DNA of 64,000 bases. Source: Pediococcus acidilactici (GTDB taxonomy: Bacteria; Bacillota; Bacilli; Lactobacillales; Lactobacillaceae). Positions 53,549 to 62,859 of this stretch are shown one piece after another. The stretch covers positions 1,798,001 to 1,862,000 of the forward strand of contig CP103908.1 of assembly GCA_024970065.1 (NCBI GenBank), written 5' to 3'. Numbering within the stretch: position 1 is the stretch's first letter; the number at the start of each line of letters is the position of its first letter. The position numbers were made by a program, and so were the translations under genes. The notes under the pieces were generated by a model. It did no database searches. It was not told the origin of the DNA and worked only from the letters and a program-made list of their open reading frames with translations.

Positions 53549-53914
53549 CTATTTTTGACTTGCTTGTGAGGTGGATTCAGTTTCAGAAGCTGCAGAACTA
53601 TTCACTGTAGTAGCTGCGGATGTTGGTGTTTGCAATTCGTCAGCAACCTTATTAGCCGTCGCTTCAATTTGCCTTTCCTCGTCACTTTTAACTGTTGGTG
53701 ATGTCACTGTTTGAACGTCAGTAACAACTCCCAGCATACCAAGGATAGTTAGAACCGTGTTAATAATTCCTGCAATGGCTGACCAGTCACCGGTAAACTT
53801 AATACCAAATGCAGCCAACACTTGCTGAATTAACACAATCAATAATGAAATAATTCCAGCAATTAATTTACCATTTAAACTTCCATCAGCATTCTTAAAA
53901 CTAATTTTTTTCAT
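53549..53914 (-). CDS. phage holin (phiLC3 family)
   Basis: 121 residues. Two membrane segments (about 14-34 and 44-66) with the LC3-type pattern LIQQVLAAFGIKFTGDW...ILGMLGVVTD, then a polar, T/S/A-rich cytoplasmic tail of about 55 residues. It makes the membrane lesion that lets lysis proceed. AGGAGGAT site. Follows xhlA. Confidence 0.88.
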   Translation of the reverse strand: MKKISFKNADGSLNGKLIAGIISLLIVLIQQVLAAFGIKFTGDWSAIAGIINTVLTILGMLGVVTDVQTVTSPTVKSDEERQIEATANKVADELQTPTSAATTVNSSAASETESTSQASQK

Positions 53915-53923
53915 AATATCCTC

Positions 53924-54187
53924 CTATAAAAATTTCTCTGCGATATAAATAACTAACGTGACGAGCACGCCACTAATCAAGACACCGATAACCCAATTCT
54001 GAATCTGAGTAATCCGTCCTATCTCATGTTCGACCTCAATTGATTTGGCTAGTGCCTTTTCTGCTTTGTTGCCAATATCGTCAACTTGATTTAACTTTTC
54101 TTCGATGTTCTCAACTTTCGTTTTGGTGGTGGTCACGTCCTTTTGGATATCCATTAGTAACTTAGTCGTGTCGTCGTATTGCACCAT
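53924..54187 (-). CDS. xhlA: XhlA-like haemolysin/holin partner
   Basis: 87 residues: long coiled-coil-forming helix (about 8-58, KDVTTTKTKVENIEEKLNQVDD) then a membrane helix (about 65-85) at the C-terminus, typical of XhlA. It helps the holin release the lysin. Its ATG overlaps the lysin stop (TAATG). Confidence 0.88.
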   Translation of the reverse strand: MVQYDDTTKLLMDIQKDVTTTKTKVENIEEKLNQVDDIGNKAEKALAKSIEVEHEIGRITQIQNWVIGVLISGVLVTLVIYIAEKFL

Positions 54188-55350
54188 TACCGCACCACCA
54201 ATCGCTGGCCAGGATAGATAGTGGTGTAAATCGACTTGCCGTTTCGACTAGCTAACGCAGTCATGCTTAGGCCGGTGCGTTGTGCGATTGTCCACCAGCT
54301 GTCACCAGGCTTAACAGTGTAATACGTGTGAGTTGTACCACTCTTTACATATTCCAGCGTATTGCTTGTTGGACCGGTTGCTAGATAGCCATAGCCATAA
54401 AAACGTGGCTGACGTACCCAGCGATACCCGTCCTTAATAATGGCTTGATCAGTCTTTACCGTAGTTCCAGCTGGTAAAATAGCGATCGTGCTTGATGACG
54501 TTGAAGCGCCTGTGCGCAGCTTAACCGCCGTCTTGAGTGTGTAGGTCTTCTTTTCCTTGACCCACTTGGCTGAAGTAGCAGGCTTGGAAATGTGTTTGTT
54601 GGCTTTTTCGTTGTTGTTCTTAACTGCGCCTTTATTAGTCGGCTTAACTGTTGATTTCAGCCCAGCCGTGTAATAGTTATCATTTAATTGGCTGACGTCA
54701 AATCCCCCATAACTAATACGGAATTTAGCCGTTGATGACCATTGCCATGCGTGGTTATTTGAATACCAGTTCTTACCGCTAACCACATACGGGTAGGCAG
54801 CAATCCAGCCGGTTCCACCCTTAATGGTCATCTTGCTATTAACCCACGATCCGGAAGTGTAAATATCAGCCCGATAGCCAAACTTCTGAATCTCTTTCAT
54901 AAATGCCGTGTTGTTGCGGTCGTTAGTTGCTTTGGATTGGTAATTTTGTTCCTGAGCTTCGACGTCGGTCGCTAGTACCGCGCCAACTGGCAACCCTGCC
55001 AATTTAGCCGTTCTACCGGCGTAGTCAGCTTCGGCAATCGCTTGAGCCTTAGTGGCGTAGCGTGCAAAATGGTAACCATTGATATACATTCCTGCTGCTT
55101 GGACGTTTGCAATGTTGCTGGCAGCATACGGATCCCTGTATGTACCGCCTTCACTGATCTTGACCGTAACAGCCTTAACGCCGAACTCGTTACGCATGGA
55201 AACGTACTCTGCTGTTGACATGTAGCCGTTGTTATTCGACACGTCGACCATATCCATGCGTGCAGCATGGCTCGTAGTATTGACCATAAAAAAGGCCATA
55301 AAAATAGCGCCCATCATTAAGACGAGTGCCTTTAATTTACACTTATTCAA
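54187..55350 (-). CDS. lys: phage endolysin: GH25 muramidase with SH3b and LysM
   Basis: 387 residues. N-terminal secretion signal (NKCKLKALVLMMGAIFMAFF, cleavage near SHA), then GH25 domain: VDVSNNNG and ATDVEAQ hold the catalytic aspartate/glutamate. A linker (about 235-275), an SH3b domain (about 280-345), and a C-terminal LysM repeat (YYTVKPGDSWWTIAQRTGL, about 343-387). It cleaves beta-1,4 bonds in peptidoglycan. The TTG at 55350 is taken as start: AGGAGG is seven bases upstream, and the frame-extended ATG at 55395 lies inside the previous gene's end. Confidence 0.93.
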   Translation of the reverse strand: MNKCKLKALVLMMGAIFMAFFMVNTTSHAARMDMVDVSNNNGYMSTAEYVSMRNEFGVKAVTVKISEGGTYRDPYAASNIANVQAAGMYINGYHFARYATKAQAIAEADYAGRTAKLAGLPVGAVLATDVEAQEQNYQSKATNDRNNTAFMKEIQKFGYRADIYTSGSWVNSKMTIKGGTGWIAAYPYVVSGKNWYSNNHAWQWSSTAKFRISYGGFDVSQLNDNYYTAGLKSTVKPTNKGAVKNNNEKANKHISKPATSAKWVKEKKTYTLKTAVKLRTGASTSSSTIAILPAGTTVKTDQAIIKDGYRWVRQPRFYGYGYLATGPTSNTLEYVKSGTTHTYYTVKPGDSWWTIAQRTGLSMTALASRNGKSIYTTIYPGQRLVVR

Positions 55351-55361
55351 TTGTCTGCCTC

Positions 55362-55841
55362 CTAATTTAAAATATCTTCCGGTGCTGGCGACCAAGCTAC
55401 CTCTGTTGAAGACTCTGAAATAATAAAGTTGGAAATAGTTACTGTTCCAGTTGCATTATCTAACCTTAAAGTCATGTGTAAATGGTCACTATCAGTTGTA
55501 AGAGTAACAAACACGTGCTTTGTTCCGCTGGATAAGTTAATACTATAATAAATATTTTGCCAGGTACTTCCAGAGTCAAGGCCAGAAAACATCATTGATG
55601 AAACACCAACACCAGTAGAAGATGTTATATCATAAGATATGGCTACCACAGTCCCACGTGGAATAACTCTTGAAAATTCATAACCAATTTGTCCTTGGTT
55701 ATCTTTGTTCTCACCAATCATTGTGAATGGTGTTGCTGTTCTTAGTGCTAGGTTCCGACCATACACCTTAACACCGTCCTGATAAGCAGCATCAATTGCC
55801 TTGCAATCTTTAATCCACGTACCATGTGTTATATTTGCCAT
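55362..55841 (-). CDS. phage tail-associated beta-sandwich protein
   Basis: 159 residues. First ~30 residues bear a linker-like segment found in tail accessory proteins (GTWIKDCKAIDAAYQDGVKVYGRNLALRTATPF); the rest is a jelly-roll/CBM-type fold (VISYDITSST..., TVTISNFIISESS...W). Probably a carbohydrate-binding baseplate or fibre subunit. Its stop overlaps the lysin's ribosome site. Confidence 0.7.
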   Translation of the reverse strand: MANITHGTWIKDCKAIDAAYQDGVKVYGRNLALRTATPFTMIGENKDNQGQIGYEFSRVIPRGTVVAISYDITSSTGVGVSSMMFSGLDSGSTWQNIYYSINLSSGTKHVFVTLTTDSDHLHMTLRLDNATGTVTISNFIISESSTEVAWSPAPEDILN

Positions 55842-55846
55842 TTAAA

Positions 55847-56410
55847 TCACCCCTGAATCACATATAGGCCAGTTTTGTCAGTCAGTGCATCATACTGTGC
55901 TTGGGTGACTACATTAATTACTGCGTCTTTACCTGCGGGACCTTGTGGCCCAGGATCACCTTTATCACCCTTAGCAATTGTACTTGCGACTTTATGCATT
56001 GCTGCAACGAAATCATCAAAAGTAATGGTAGTAATCGTGCTGCCATTTGTGCTCTGAATGTTGTTGGTAATGGTAAAACCGGTTGACCCATCACTAGGGT
56101 AGATTGACGTTCCGGTACTATCAACCACCCATACTTCAATTGCATAGCTACCAGCTGGCAAGTTAGTCATCAAGTCAGCAGTAAAGGTAACGGTAATTTG
56201 ACCAGTCGTTGGGTCGGTTAAACTAGCTGGGTCAACTGTAGCCGATTTAAGATAACCACTATCATTGCCCAATTTAACGGTAATTGAAGTGGCATTAGTT
56301 AAGTCCGTGGCCACATTATCATTGCCACATACTAGTGTGAAGCTTGTAGTGGTATCGCCAATTTTAACCGTTTGTGGTGAAGTATCGGTAAAACTAAGCG
56401 TTTTCGCCAT
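55847..56410 (-). CDS. baseplate upper protein-like (BppU) with collagen-like repeat
   Basis: 187 residues. The N-terminal 100 residues match the BppU N-domain (FTLVCGNDNVATDL...SITVKLG). A helix is followed by a short Gly-X-Y run (KGDKGDPGPQGPAGKDA, about 150-166) and the last beta segment VVTQAQYDALTDKTGLYVI. It links the baseplate with receptor-binding parts. Confidence 0.82.
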   Translation of the reverse strand: MAKTLSFTDTSPQTVKIGDTTTSFTLVCGNDNVATDLTNATSITVKLGNDSGYLKSATVDPASLTDPTTGQITVTFTADLMTNLPAGSYAIEVWVVDSTGTSIYPSDGSTGFTITNNIQSTNGSTITTITFDDFVAAMHKVASTIAKGDKGDPGPQGPAGKDAVINVVTQAQYDALTDKTGLYVIQG

Positions 56411-56443
56411 CTCTAAGTGCCTCCTTTCAAATTGTTAGATTAG

Positions 56444-56692
56444 TTATTCAGTGCTTGTAACAGAACCTGATTCTAGGCTATCAGATAAGTTATCGGCTAC
56501 CGTTTGGAAATCATTCCGATCTTTGCGTACTTCAGCCTTATTATTTTCGTATAAGTCTTGGTCTGTAATTTGTGTTGATACCGTTGTATATGATAGTCCT
56601 TTAGATACTACAGTTGAAAATGTTGCCACCTGTACACCATTAATCGTTGATACACCACTTAATGAGATACTTTGACTAGTTGATAATGCCAT
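56444..56692 (-). CDS. small phage tail-region protein
   Basis: 82 residues, Ser/Thr/Val-rich beta part (STSQSISLSGVSTINGVQVA) then an acidic helix (KAEVRKDRNDFQTVADNL). No recognised family; similar small genes follow fibre genes in lactobacillus phages. Confidence 0.65.
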   Translation of the reverse strand: MALSTSQSISLSGVSTINGVQVATFSTVVSKGLSYTTVSTQITDQDLYENNKAEVRKDRNDFQTVADNLSDSLESGSVTSTE

Positions 56693-56733
56693 GTTTATTC
56701 CTCCTAAATTTTTGTAATAAAAAACTGTCTATT

Positions 56734-56943
56734 TTAGACAGTCTTACTATTGATTGTTTTATATGTTGCAACCTCAATTTCTAATTGGCTGATTCTCTCA
56801 TTACGATCATTACTTAATTGAGATAAGACTTGATTAGTCCTTTCCAGTTGTGCAATCTTATTATTTAACTCGGTAATCTTTTCTTCATTAGAATTGTTAG
56901 CTGGTTCCGTTTCTTCAACTACTTCCTTAACTTTATTACTCAT
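56734..56943 (-). CDS. small phage coiled-coil protein
   Basis: 69 residues, almost all one coiled coil (about 18-66) with leucines and isoleucines in heptads: KITELNNKIAQLERTNQVL. It overlaps the next gene upstream by eight bases. Role unknown; perhaps a trimerising partner of the fibre. Confidence 0.65.
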   Translation of the reverse strand: MSNKVKEVVEETEPANNSNEEKITELNNKIAQLERTNQVLSQLSNDRNERISQLEIEVATYKTINSKTV

Positions 56944-57163
56944 CTTTGCTACCCCCTAAATTCTTAATAATTTGAGTTGCTACAATGTTTTTTAGATCTG
57001 CGTAATTAATTGTCATAAATTTGTCTTCGCTCATCATGACGAATCCTTCTATGTGTGAGCTATCCGAAAATGTTCCAGAATAGCCTATCTTACGCATAGT
57101 CGTTCCTCTTCCTAAATCATCACTATTGGCAATAGTAATGTTAGTTATTTGAAAGTCATTCAT
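56936..57163 (-). CDS. small phage protein downstream of the fibre
   Basis: 75 residues, beta-rich start (FQITNITIANSDDLGRGTTM) then a helical end. Overlaps the fibre gene stop by eight bases. Common in siphovirus tail modules; family not recognised with certainty. Confidence 0.65.
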   Translation of the reverse strand: MNDFQITNITIANSDDLGRGTTMRKIGYSGTFSDSSHIEGFVMMSEDKFMTINYADLKNIVATQIIKNLGGSKDE

Positions 57164-60100
57164 TGATTTTTCCCTCCAATTTACTTAATCTTAATTCGTA
57201 TTCATTTACTTTGTCGTTTAGTCTTCTAATGACAGATAAAAGTGGAACCCATGCTCTATCATATTGAATACCCTCTATTTCATGGTTTCTACCGTAATCA
57301 ATAAACATGTCTAATCCCGCATCACGCATCTGTTCAGCAATTAAGCCATAATGTTCTTTGATAGAAAGCTTTTCTTTAGTTTCTCCAGTGGTTAGTTGCT
57401 CTGCATACGTATCGACTGCATGTTTGTCATTCCATGTTGCCATGTGGACATTTAACAATCTATCACCCAGAGTTGTTTCAATATCCGGATTTTTAATGTT
57501 GTACTTATACTTTGAAGCCGAAGTTGTTCTAGCAAGATGACCACTGTCAGTAATACGTACATTAGCTGAAGCACTCGATGTGAAATCATAAATAAAATCA
57601 CTTAACACCGCTTCTGCACCTGCATATGAACCTACTTGTAATCCGTAATGATTACCATTACTACCAATCTGTAGAAGGTTTTGCCCCCCACTTAGCCCAA
57701 TATATTTAGTGAGCACACTAGGAGTTTGAACTTGTGCAGTTTGCAAAACGTTACCTAAATAAGATTTATCGCCTAACATAGAAGTGTAATAAAAACCGGT
57801 CGGATCGGAATAAGTACGCTGTGCTACGGATGTACCATCCTGTTTGTACAGATCCATCTTCATATAGCCTGGTGCAACTTCCGTCCATTGTGCATTAGCG
57901 ATTCCAGATTGAAATACTAGGTTGTCATTCATGCCGCCCCATTGACCATTAACATAGGTTTGCATATTACCTTCGGATTGCAAAACGCCATGATTAAAAG
58001 TCAATGTTCCTTTATTCTTCTTTGGTAAGAACTTCGATGCATCTTGCGTGTAATCGAAGTCTTCGGTAAATGTTCCATTAAATCCAAGATCAAGTTTAGG
58101 AGTTGTCAACGTACTTGTGTTCAAGGTAACCGACGTTAAGGTTTTAGTATTAATACCGTTAGCAATTAAGTCGTCAACATTAATTTGACTGGCAGTAACA
58201 CTTCGAGCAATAATCTTATTGCCATTCAGGTTCGATATTTTGGCATCATCAATAGCTGCGTTCGCAATCTTAGCGTTGTTAATTGCTCCATCTGCAATCT
58301 GTGCTGTATTGATAGCCGCATTGGCAATCTTAGCTGTACCAATAGTTCCATCTTGAATGCTTGTATTACCATTAAAGACAATTTTATTAGCATCTAATAA
58401 AATCGTATTGTCGTTGATATTTACTTGTGATGAAGAACCATCTGAGTTTGAAACCTTTAAATTAATATTATTAATTGACGCTGTAATAGAAGCTTGGCTG
58501 ACCATATCAGGTTTGAAAGGTTGTACCGTTGCTCCAATATTAATCATCGGCTGGTTAATCATTGCATGTGTCGGCACACCATAAGTAAATGCTTGAATGC
58601 CTACATATTGTGCACTTGCTACAGGAGCTAAGTTTTCAACTTTAACTAATTGCCACTGTTCTTTACTATCGGTTGCGGTTTGTGACCAAGCAGTTTTAAT
58701 ATTGCTATCAATACGCTTTTTGTTAGCATCAAAGAAAGCTAAAACAACATCAACACGTCCATTTGGTTTAGCTCCGCCATCACCGTATACCTTAACCATC
58801 ATTGAAGCACTATAAACATTGTTTGTAGCATCTGTACTATTATCAACCGGTAATGGTTGTGGGTCTGATTGTGCAAACATTAACCAGCCCATTTCTTTTG
58901 AGGTGTTTATCCCAATCGAAGGCCTACCCTGATATGAAGACACTGGAACACTTGAAACATATCCTGTCTCATTAGAAGCATTACCAATCTTGGTCCAACC
59001 GGTAGGAAAACCATTTGTCATTTGTTCAAATGTTGCATTATATACAAGGTTTTTACTGCCCACTGTACTAGCTAAAATTTGAACCGCATCTGATGTTTGA
59101 CTAATTTCTGTATTTAAATCAGTAACTTTATTATCTACTTCACTTTGAATGCCTTGAGTAGCTACCGTGATTTGCGATGTTACATCGGCCGAGTCAGCTT
59201 TCAACTTAATTGCATTATTCAACTGATCAATTTCCGTACTTGTAGCTGTATCAAACGGAGATAAACTCCAATCGGTCGGTTTATTACCTTTTTCAAGTTT
59301 TGTTAAAGATATCCAAGCCGTACCCGATTGCCCTGAATTAAAACCAATATAGATATTAGTGTTATAAATATCAGCTGGCGTTTTAAACTTCCAGACCGCT
59401 TTATGGTCACTAACAACTTGTCTAACAAATGGATCTCCTGTCCCACTACCATGTTGTAGAGTGATTGGATCTGACCCATCATTAAAAAGTTGCAATACAT
59501 ATTCTGTACTTGGCTCTACTGGAACATTATCCTGTGCAATACCAAACTGGTTGTTTTTATCAGCTTCTGTATTAACAATCTTAGCTAAATAGATAGCTTG
59601 TCTTGGCCAATCACCGCCTCCGCCAGTTTCATTAACTTGAACTGTACTTGTCCCCATACCTTGCGGGCACCAGATACGCCAGTTATTCATCTTGTCATCA
59701 AACTTACTATTTTTGATTAAGTTAGTCCCACCAACTGTAATATCATCAATCGTTTTGATAACGTTTTGAATCCCTGTAGTATATTCATTGTGATATTGTT
59801 CTGTGGTATTACTTAGTTTAGTAACATTTTGTTTGACTAAGTTTGCCGTGCTTAATGCTTCATCAATATCTGGCAAGTGAGCATTAAGTTGGTCAATACT
59901 GGATTGAGCTTTCTGTTGAGCAGTAGCTGCGTCTGCTTTTGCTTGAGTGGCATCTGCTTTTGCTTGGGTGGCTGATGCTTTAGCTTCTTCTCCAGCTTCT
60001 TGTGCTTTCTCGCCGGCTTCTTTTGCATCATCTCCAGCTTTTTTAGCCTCGTCTGCTACTTGTTGAACCATATTAACAAAGGCTTGAGAGGCGTTCTTAT

Positions 60101-60449
60101 CTGCTGTAGCAAAAGCTGTAAATACTCCATCTAGAGCGTTTCTATCAACGTTTGAAGTTCTATTCATTTCTTTGAACAGTGGAGTTACAAAATTCGTCAA
60201 ATTACTCATAGCGGTTTCTAGTTCGGCTGTAGGTAAATCAACGGATTTTAGTTGTTCAATATCAATGTTATAAAGCTCAACATCTTTATCATATTCCTGC
60301 TTTAATTTTAGCTTTTCAGTAGGGGTCAGCTTATTGTCGCTGTTAATATCGTTAACATTACCAGCCGCTACATTAGCCGTGTTTTGAGCCTTGATAATTT
60401 TGAGGCCATCATCTGTTAGAATGACCTGCGTTGGATTAGATTCTGCCAT
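57156..60449 (-). CDS. phage tail fibre with C-terminal S74 chaperone
   Basis: 1097 residues. N-terminal coiled-coil part with a 7-residue repeat (AKADATQAKADAATAQQKA, about 155-195), two carbohydrate-binding-like beta-sandwiches (from about 235 and from about 472), then a beta-helix stretch with IANAAI/IADGAI-type repeats (about 715-770), and a C-terminal intramolecular chaperone of peptidase S74 type: SASKYKYNIKN catalytic Ser/Lys region (about 1000) and a final coiled coil. The chaperone helps fold the trimer and cuts itself off. Likely host-recognition fibre. Confidence 0.88.
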   Translation of the reverse strand: MAESNPTQVILTDDGLKIIKAQNTANVAAGNVNDINSDNKLTPTEKLKLKQEYDKDVELYNIDIEQLKSVDLPTAELETAMSNLTNFVTPLFKEMNRTSNVDRNALDGVFTAFATADKNASQAFVNMVQQVADEAKKAGDDAKEAGEKAQEAGEEAKASATQAKADATQAKADAATAQQKAQSSIDQLNAHLPDIDEALSTANLVKQNVTKLSNTTEQYHNEYTTGIQNVIKTIDDITVGGTNLIKNSKFDDKMNNWRIWCPQGMGTSTVQVNETGGGGDWPRQAIYLAKIVNTEADKNNQFGIAQDNVPVEPSTEYVLQLFNDGSDPITLQHGSGTGDPFVRQVVSDHKAVWKFKTPADIYNTNIYIGFNSGQSGTAWISLTKLEKGNKPTDWSLSPFDTATSTEIDQLNNAIKLKADSADVTSQITVATQGIQSEVDNKVTDLNTEISQTSDAVQILASTVGSKNLVYNATFEQMTNGFPTGWTKIGNASNETGYVSSVPVSSYQGRPSIGINTSKEMGWLMFAQSDPQPLPVDNSTDATNNVYSASMMVKVYGDGGAKPNGRVDVVLAFFDANKKRIDSNIKTAWSQTATDSKEQWQLVKVENLAPVASAQYVGIQAFTYGVPTHAMINQPMINIGATVQPFKPDMVSQASITASINNINLKVSNSDGSSSQVNINDNTILLDANKIVFNGNTSIQDGTIGTAKIANAAINTAQIADGAINNAKIANAAIDDAKISNLNGNKIIARSVTASQINVDDLIANGINTKTLTSVTLNTSTLTTPKLDLGFNGTFTEDFDYTQDASKFLPKKNKGTLTFNHGVLQSEGNMQTYVNGQWGGMNDNLVFQSGIANAQWTEVAPGYMKMDLYKQDGTSVAQRTYSDPTGFYYTSMLGDKSYLGNVLQTAQVQTPSVLTKYIGLSGGQNLLQIGSNGNHYGLQVGSYAGAEAVLSDFIYDFTSSASANVRITDSGHLARTTSASKYKYNIKNPDIETTLGDRLLNVHMATWNDKHAVDTYAEQLTTGETKEKLSIKEHYGLIAEQMRDAGLDMFIDYGRNHEIEGIQYDRAWVPLLSVIRRLNDKVNEYELRLSKLEGKINE

Positions 60450-60454
60450 TTAAT

Positions 60455-62839
60455 TCACCTCCCTTCTTCATCATTGCTAATCGTAGGCATTGGCAAACGT
60501 TCTTTGATTGGTATTACAAAGACACGTTCTAAAGCATTGCCTTGGTGTCTACAATTGAAGGTAACCAATAGTTCCGGCTGGTTAGTCTGGCTATTATAGA
60601 TAACGTTGCAGGTTTCAGGCTCAACAACATCATCGGTTAATCTTAAATCCATATCCAGTAAATAGTTAGAGGCAAATTCTTGCCCACCATGAACAACATT
60701 AACTGCGTACACCATACGAGGGTCTTTCATGTTGTAATCACCCGAGTGAAAGTACACATATGGAAAGTCAATGCCTTGTGATTGGTAGGTTTGCTGGGCC
60801 AGGTTAAACCCATAGTTGGTAACATTAAAACTATATAGCACATTGTAATTGCCTTGTTTAACATCATCGAGCCGCAGTACATCCTGTTTTCCATTAAAGT
60901 AGCCACACAGTAAGTAACCATGTTTGAAATCAACGCTGACTCGTATATAACGATTGACAGTGCAGAAACGTGTAATACGATCATCATCATTGCTTAGGGT
61001 CACGTTAGCAAGGTATGGTATGCGACTAATTGCATATTCGTTAACGTTTAAATTAAGCTTGGTTGCGGACCAAATGTAAATAGCCCCATTTATCTCTTCG
61101 ATTGAAAAGCTAGAGCCATGCCCGCCATGTGAAATAATCATCTTGCTAATTGGCTTGAAATCTGTGTCATGTAATACAAACATTACATCGCCGGTTGTAC
61201 TTTGATTAATCGCCCGGCTAGTTATATACTGACCGTTGCTCAAAGGACACATATATTGTGCCGCGTCAGTTATTCCTAGTGTACTGTCGTCTGGGTCAAA
61301 ACTGCCCAAATTACGAATAGCATTAGTTTGTAGCTTGATTTCTGGTTCGTTTTGAATGTAACTGGTTTCGATGACCCCGCGCAGTGTGCCAACGGCACTA
61401 TAGGGTGCTTGTACTAAATAGCCAGTTTGGTTAAAGCTATTGTCAATCGAACCGTCCGTATTATAACGGTGCCAAATAAATCCTTTGTTATCAACATAGG
61501 CTGAAATATTAGTATTACCTTCCCAAGCCTGTAAGATTAGCCGCTTGGTTTGCGTGGTATCAGTGAAGTTGTTGCCGTCAGGAGTTAAAGCAACTGGCTT
61601 AACCGAACTAGCGTCCTCCTTTGCCTTTTCGAGGGCACTATTAATAGCGCTTTGATAACCTTGCATCCAGGCCGGTGTGGCAACAGGTACCGTGACGTAT
61701 TCACCAAAGCCAACGGTGTTGCCATAAGGATTGGCAAAGGAGATTGTCCGTTGAATGACTCGGCCACTAGCGTCTAATACCGGCTTGATTAACTCATCTT
61801 TAAACCTAATCGTGGCACCTAATGGTGGGTTAAAAGTTGGTGTCACATTAACCTCATAATATGTCCTAGGATGATTGAAAAGTTGCAACATCTGCTCAGC
61901 CCACGACTTTAAACCAGCCGCATGTTCAATTGTATTAGCAGTAATAACACCTTCGTAATAAAGTCCGCTTTGCCAATCAGGGTTATATTTCTGATTAGCT
62001 TCATCATCAACAATGTAATTTTTTCCATCATTGGCAGCAGCTATGGTATTACCGTTATAACCATAAGGAATCAGCTTGGTAATCGGTGTTGAAACGGTCG
62101 TACGTTTTATGCTAGTGATATTTTTGCCGAAGATTGCTTCGTTGTACACCTTATCGGAATTCAACTGGTCGACAATTTCACAAGTCTTCGATTGAACATT
62201 GCCTTGTGAGTCAATTTCAACGTAACAATCAACTTCCACGTTATAGGTCTGCAACAACGTTTGTAATAGTGATGATGCTTTAGTCTTTCCATCAATTGAA
62301 ATATGTGGAGTCATTGCATTAGCTGTATTAAATTTAAGTGTCCAGCCCGTATCACTGAACACTCTCGTAAAGGCGGTCTTAATATCTGTATCTGACTCAG
62401 CCATAGCAACTGGATAATGATGAGCCAACGTGAATAGACACAAATTAGTAAAGTTAGCCGTTGTTACATGTTTAACAGCAGCAGTATTACTTTCTTCCAC
62501 GCTGTATATGTGCATAACATACCAGTGTCCCGACAAGGCATCATAATAAGCGAGATTGTTGCCAGCGACTACTTTGTCTGAATCAGGCTGACCTTGAAGC
62601 ACGTCTAATGAACCTTGATGGTCGAACTTCTTAGATTGGGCATTTAGGTTGATGGTGCCGGTGTAGCTATCCTTAGTGCCTACATTGACGTCATCATCGT
62701 AGGAGGTACTAGTTGTGTCGGCATCGGCTAGTTGAATTTTGACGCTGTCGTTTGAAAATTTAGTGGCACCATCAATAGTTAGGGTGCCAATCCGTTTCAA
62801 ACTCGGATTTAGAATTAAATATTGATTGGTTAAAGCCAT
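60455..62839 (-). CDS. Tal: prophage endopeptidase tail protein with beta-propeller
   Basis: 794 residues. The first ~400 match the tail-associated (gp27-like/prophage endopeptidase) fold. The last ~300 (about 475-790) resemble a TagC/P68-RBP-type beta-propeller, with GGHGSSFSIEEINGAIYIWS as the clearest blade. It forms the tail tip and binds or cuts the cell wall. The propeller would be the receptor-binding part. AGGAGG-type site; six bases before the fibre gene. Confidence 0.83.
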   Translation of the reverse strand: MALTNQYLILNPSLKRIGTLTIDGATKFSNDSVKIQLADADTTSTSYDDDVNVGTKDSYTGTINLNAQSKKFDHQGSLDVLQGQPDSDKVVAGNNLAYYDALSGHWYVMHIYSVEESNTAAVKHVTTANFTNLCLFTLAHHYPVAMAESDTDIKTAFTRVFSDTGWTLKFNTANAMTPHISIDGKTKASSLLQTLLQTYNVEVDCYVEIDSQGNVQSKTCEIVDQLNSDKVYNEAIFGKNITSIKRTTVSTPITKLIPYGYNGNTIAAANDGKNYIVDDEANQKYNPDWQSGLYYEGVITANTIEHAAGLKSWAEQMLQLFNHPRTYYEVNVTPTFNPPLGATIRFKDELIKPVLDASGRVIQRTISFANPYGNTVGFGEYVTVPVATPAWMQGYQSAINSALEKAKEDASSVKPVALTPDGNNFTDTTQTKRLILQAWEGNTNISAYVDNKGFIWHRYNTDGSIDNSFNQTGYLVQAPYSAVGTLRGVIETSYIQNEPEIKLQTNAIRNLGSFDPDDSTLGITDAAQYMCPLSNGQYITSRAINQSTTGDVMFVLHDTDFKPISKMIISHGGHGSSFSIEEINGAIYIWSATKLNLNVNEYAISRIPYLANVTLSNDDDRITRFCTVNRYIRVSVDFKHGYLLCGYFNGKQDVLRLDDVKQGNYNVLYSFNVTNYGFNLAQQTYQSQGIDFPYVYFHSGDYNMKDPRMVYAVNVVHGGQEFASNYLLDMDLRLTDDVVEPETCNVIYNSQTNQPELLVTFNCRHQGNALERVFVIPIKERLPMPTISNDEEGR

Positions 62840-62859
62840 CGCTTAACCTCCTTGTGTTG

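Noticed and set aside
57358..58815. Several plus-strand open frames across the tail fibre gene
   Set aside because: They are antisense shadows of the repetitive beta-helix region and have no ribosome sites.
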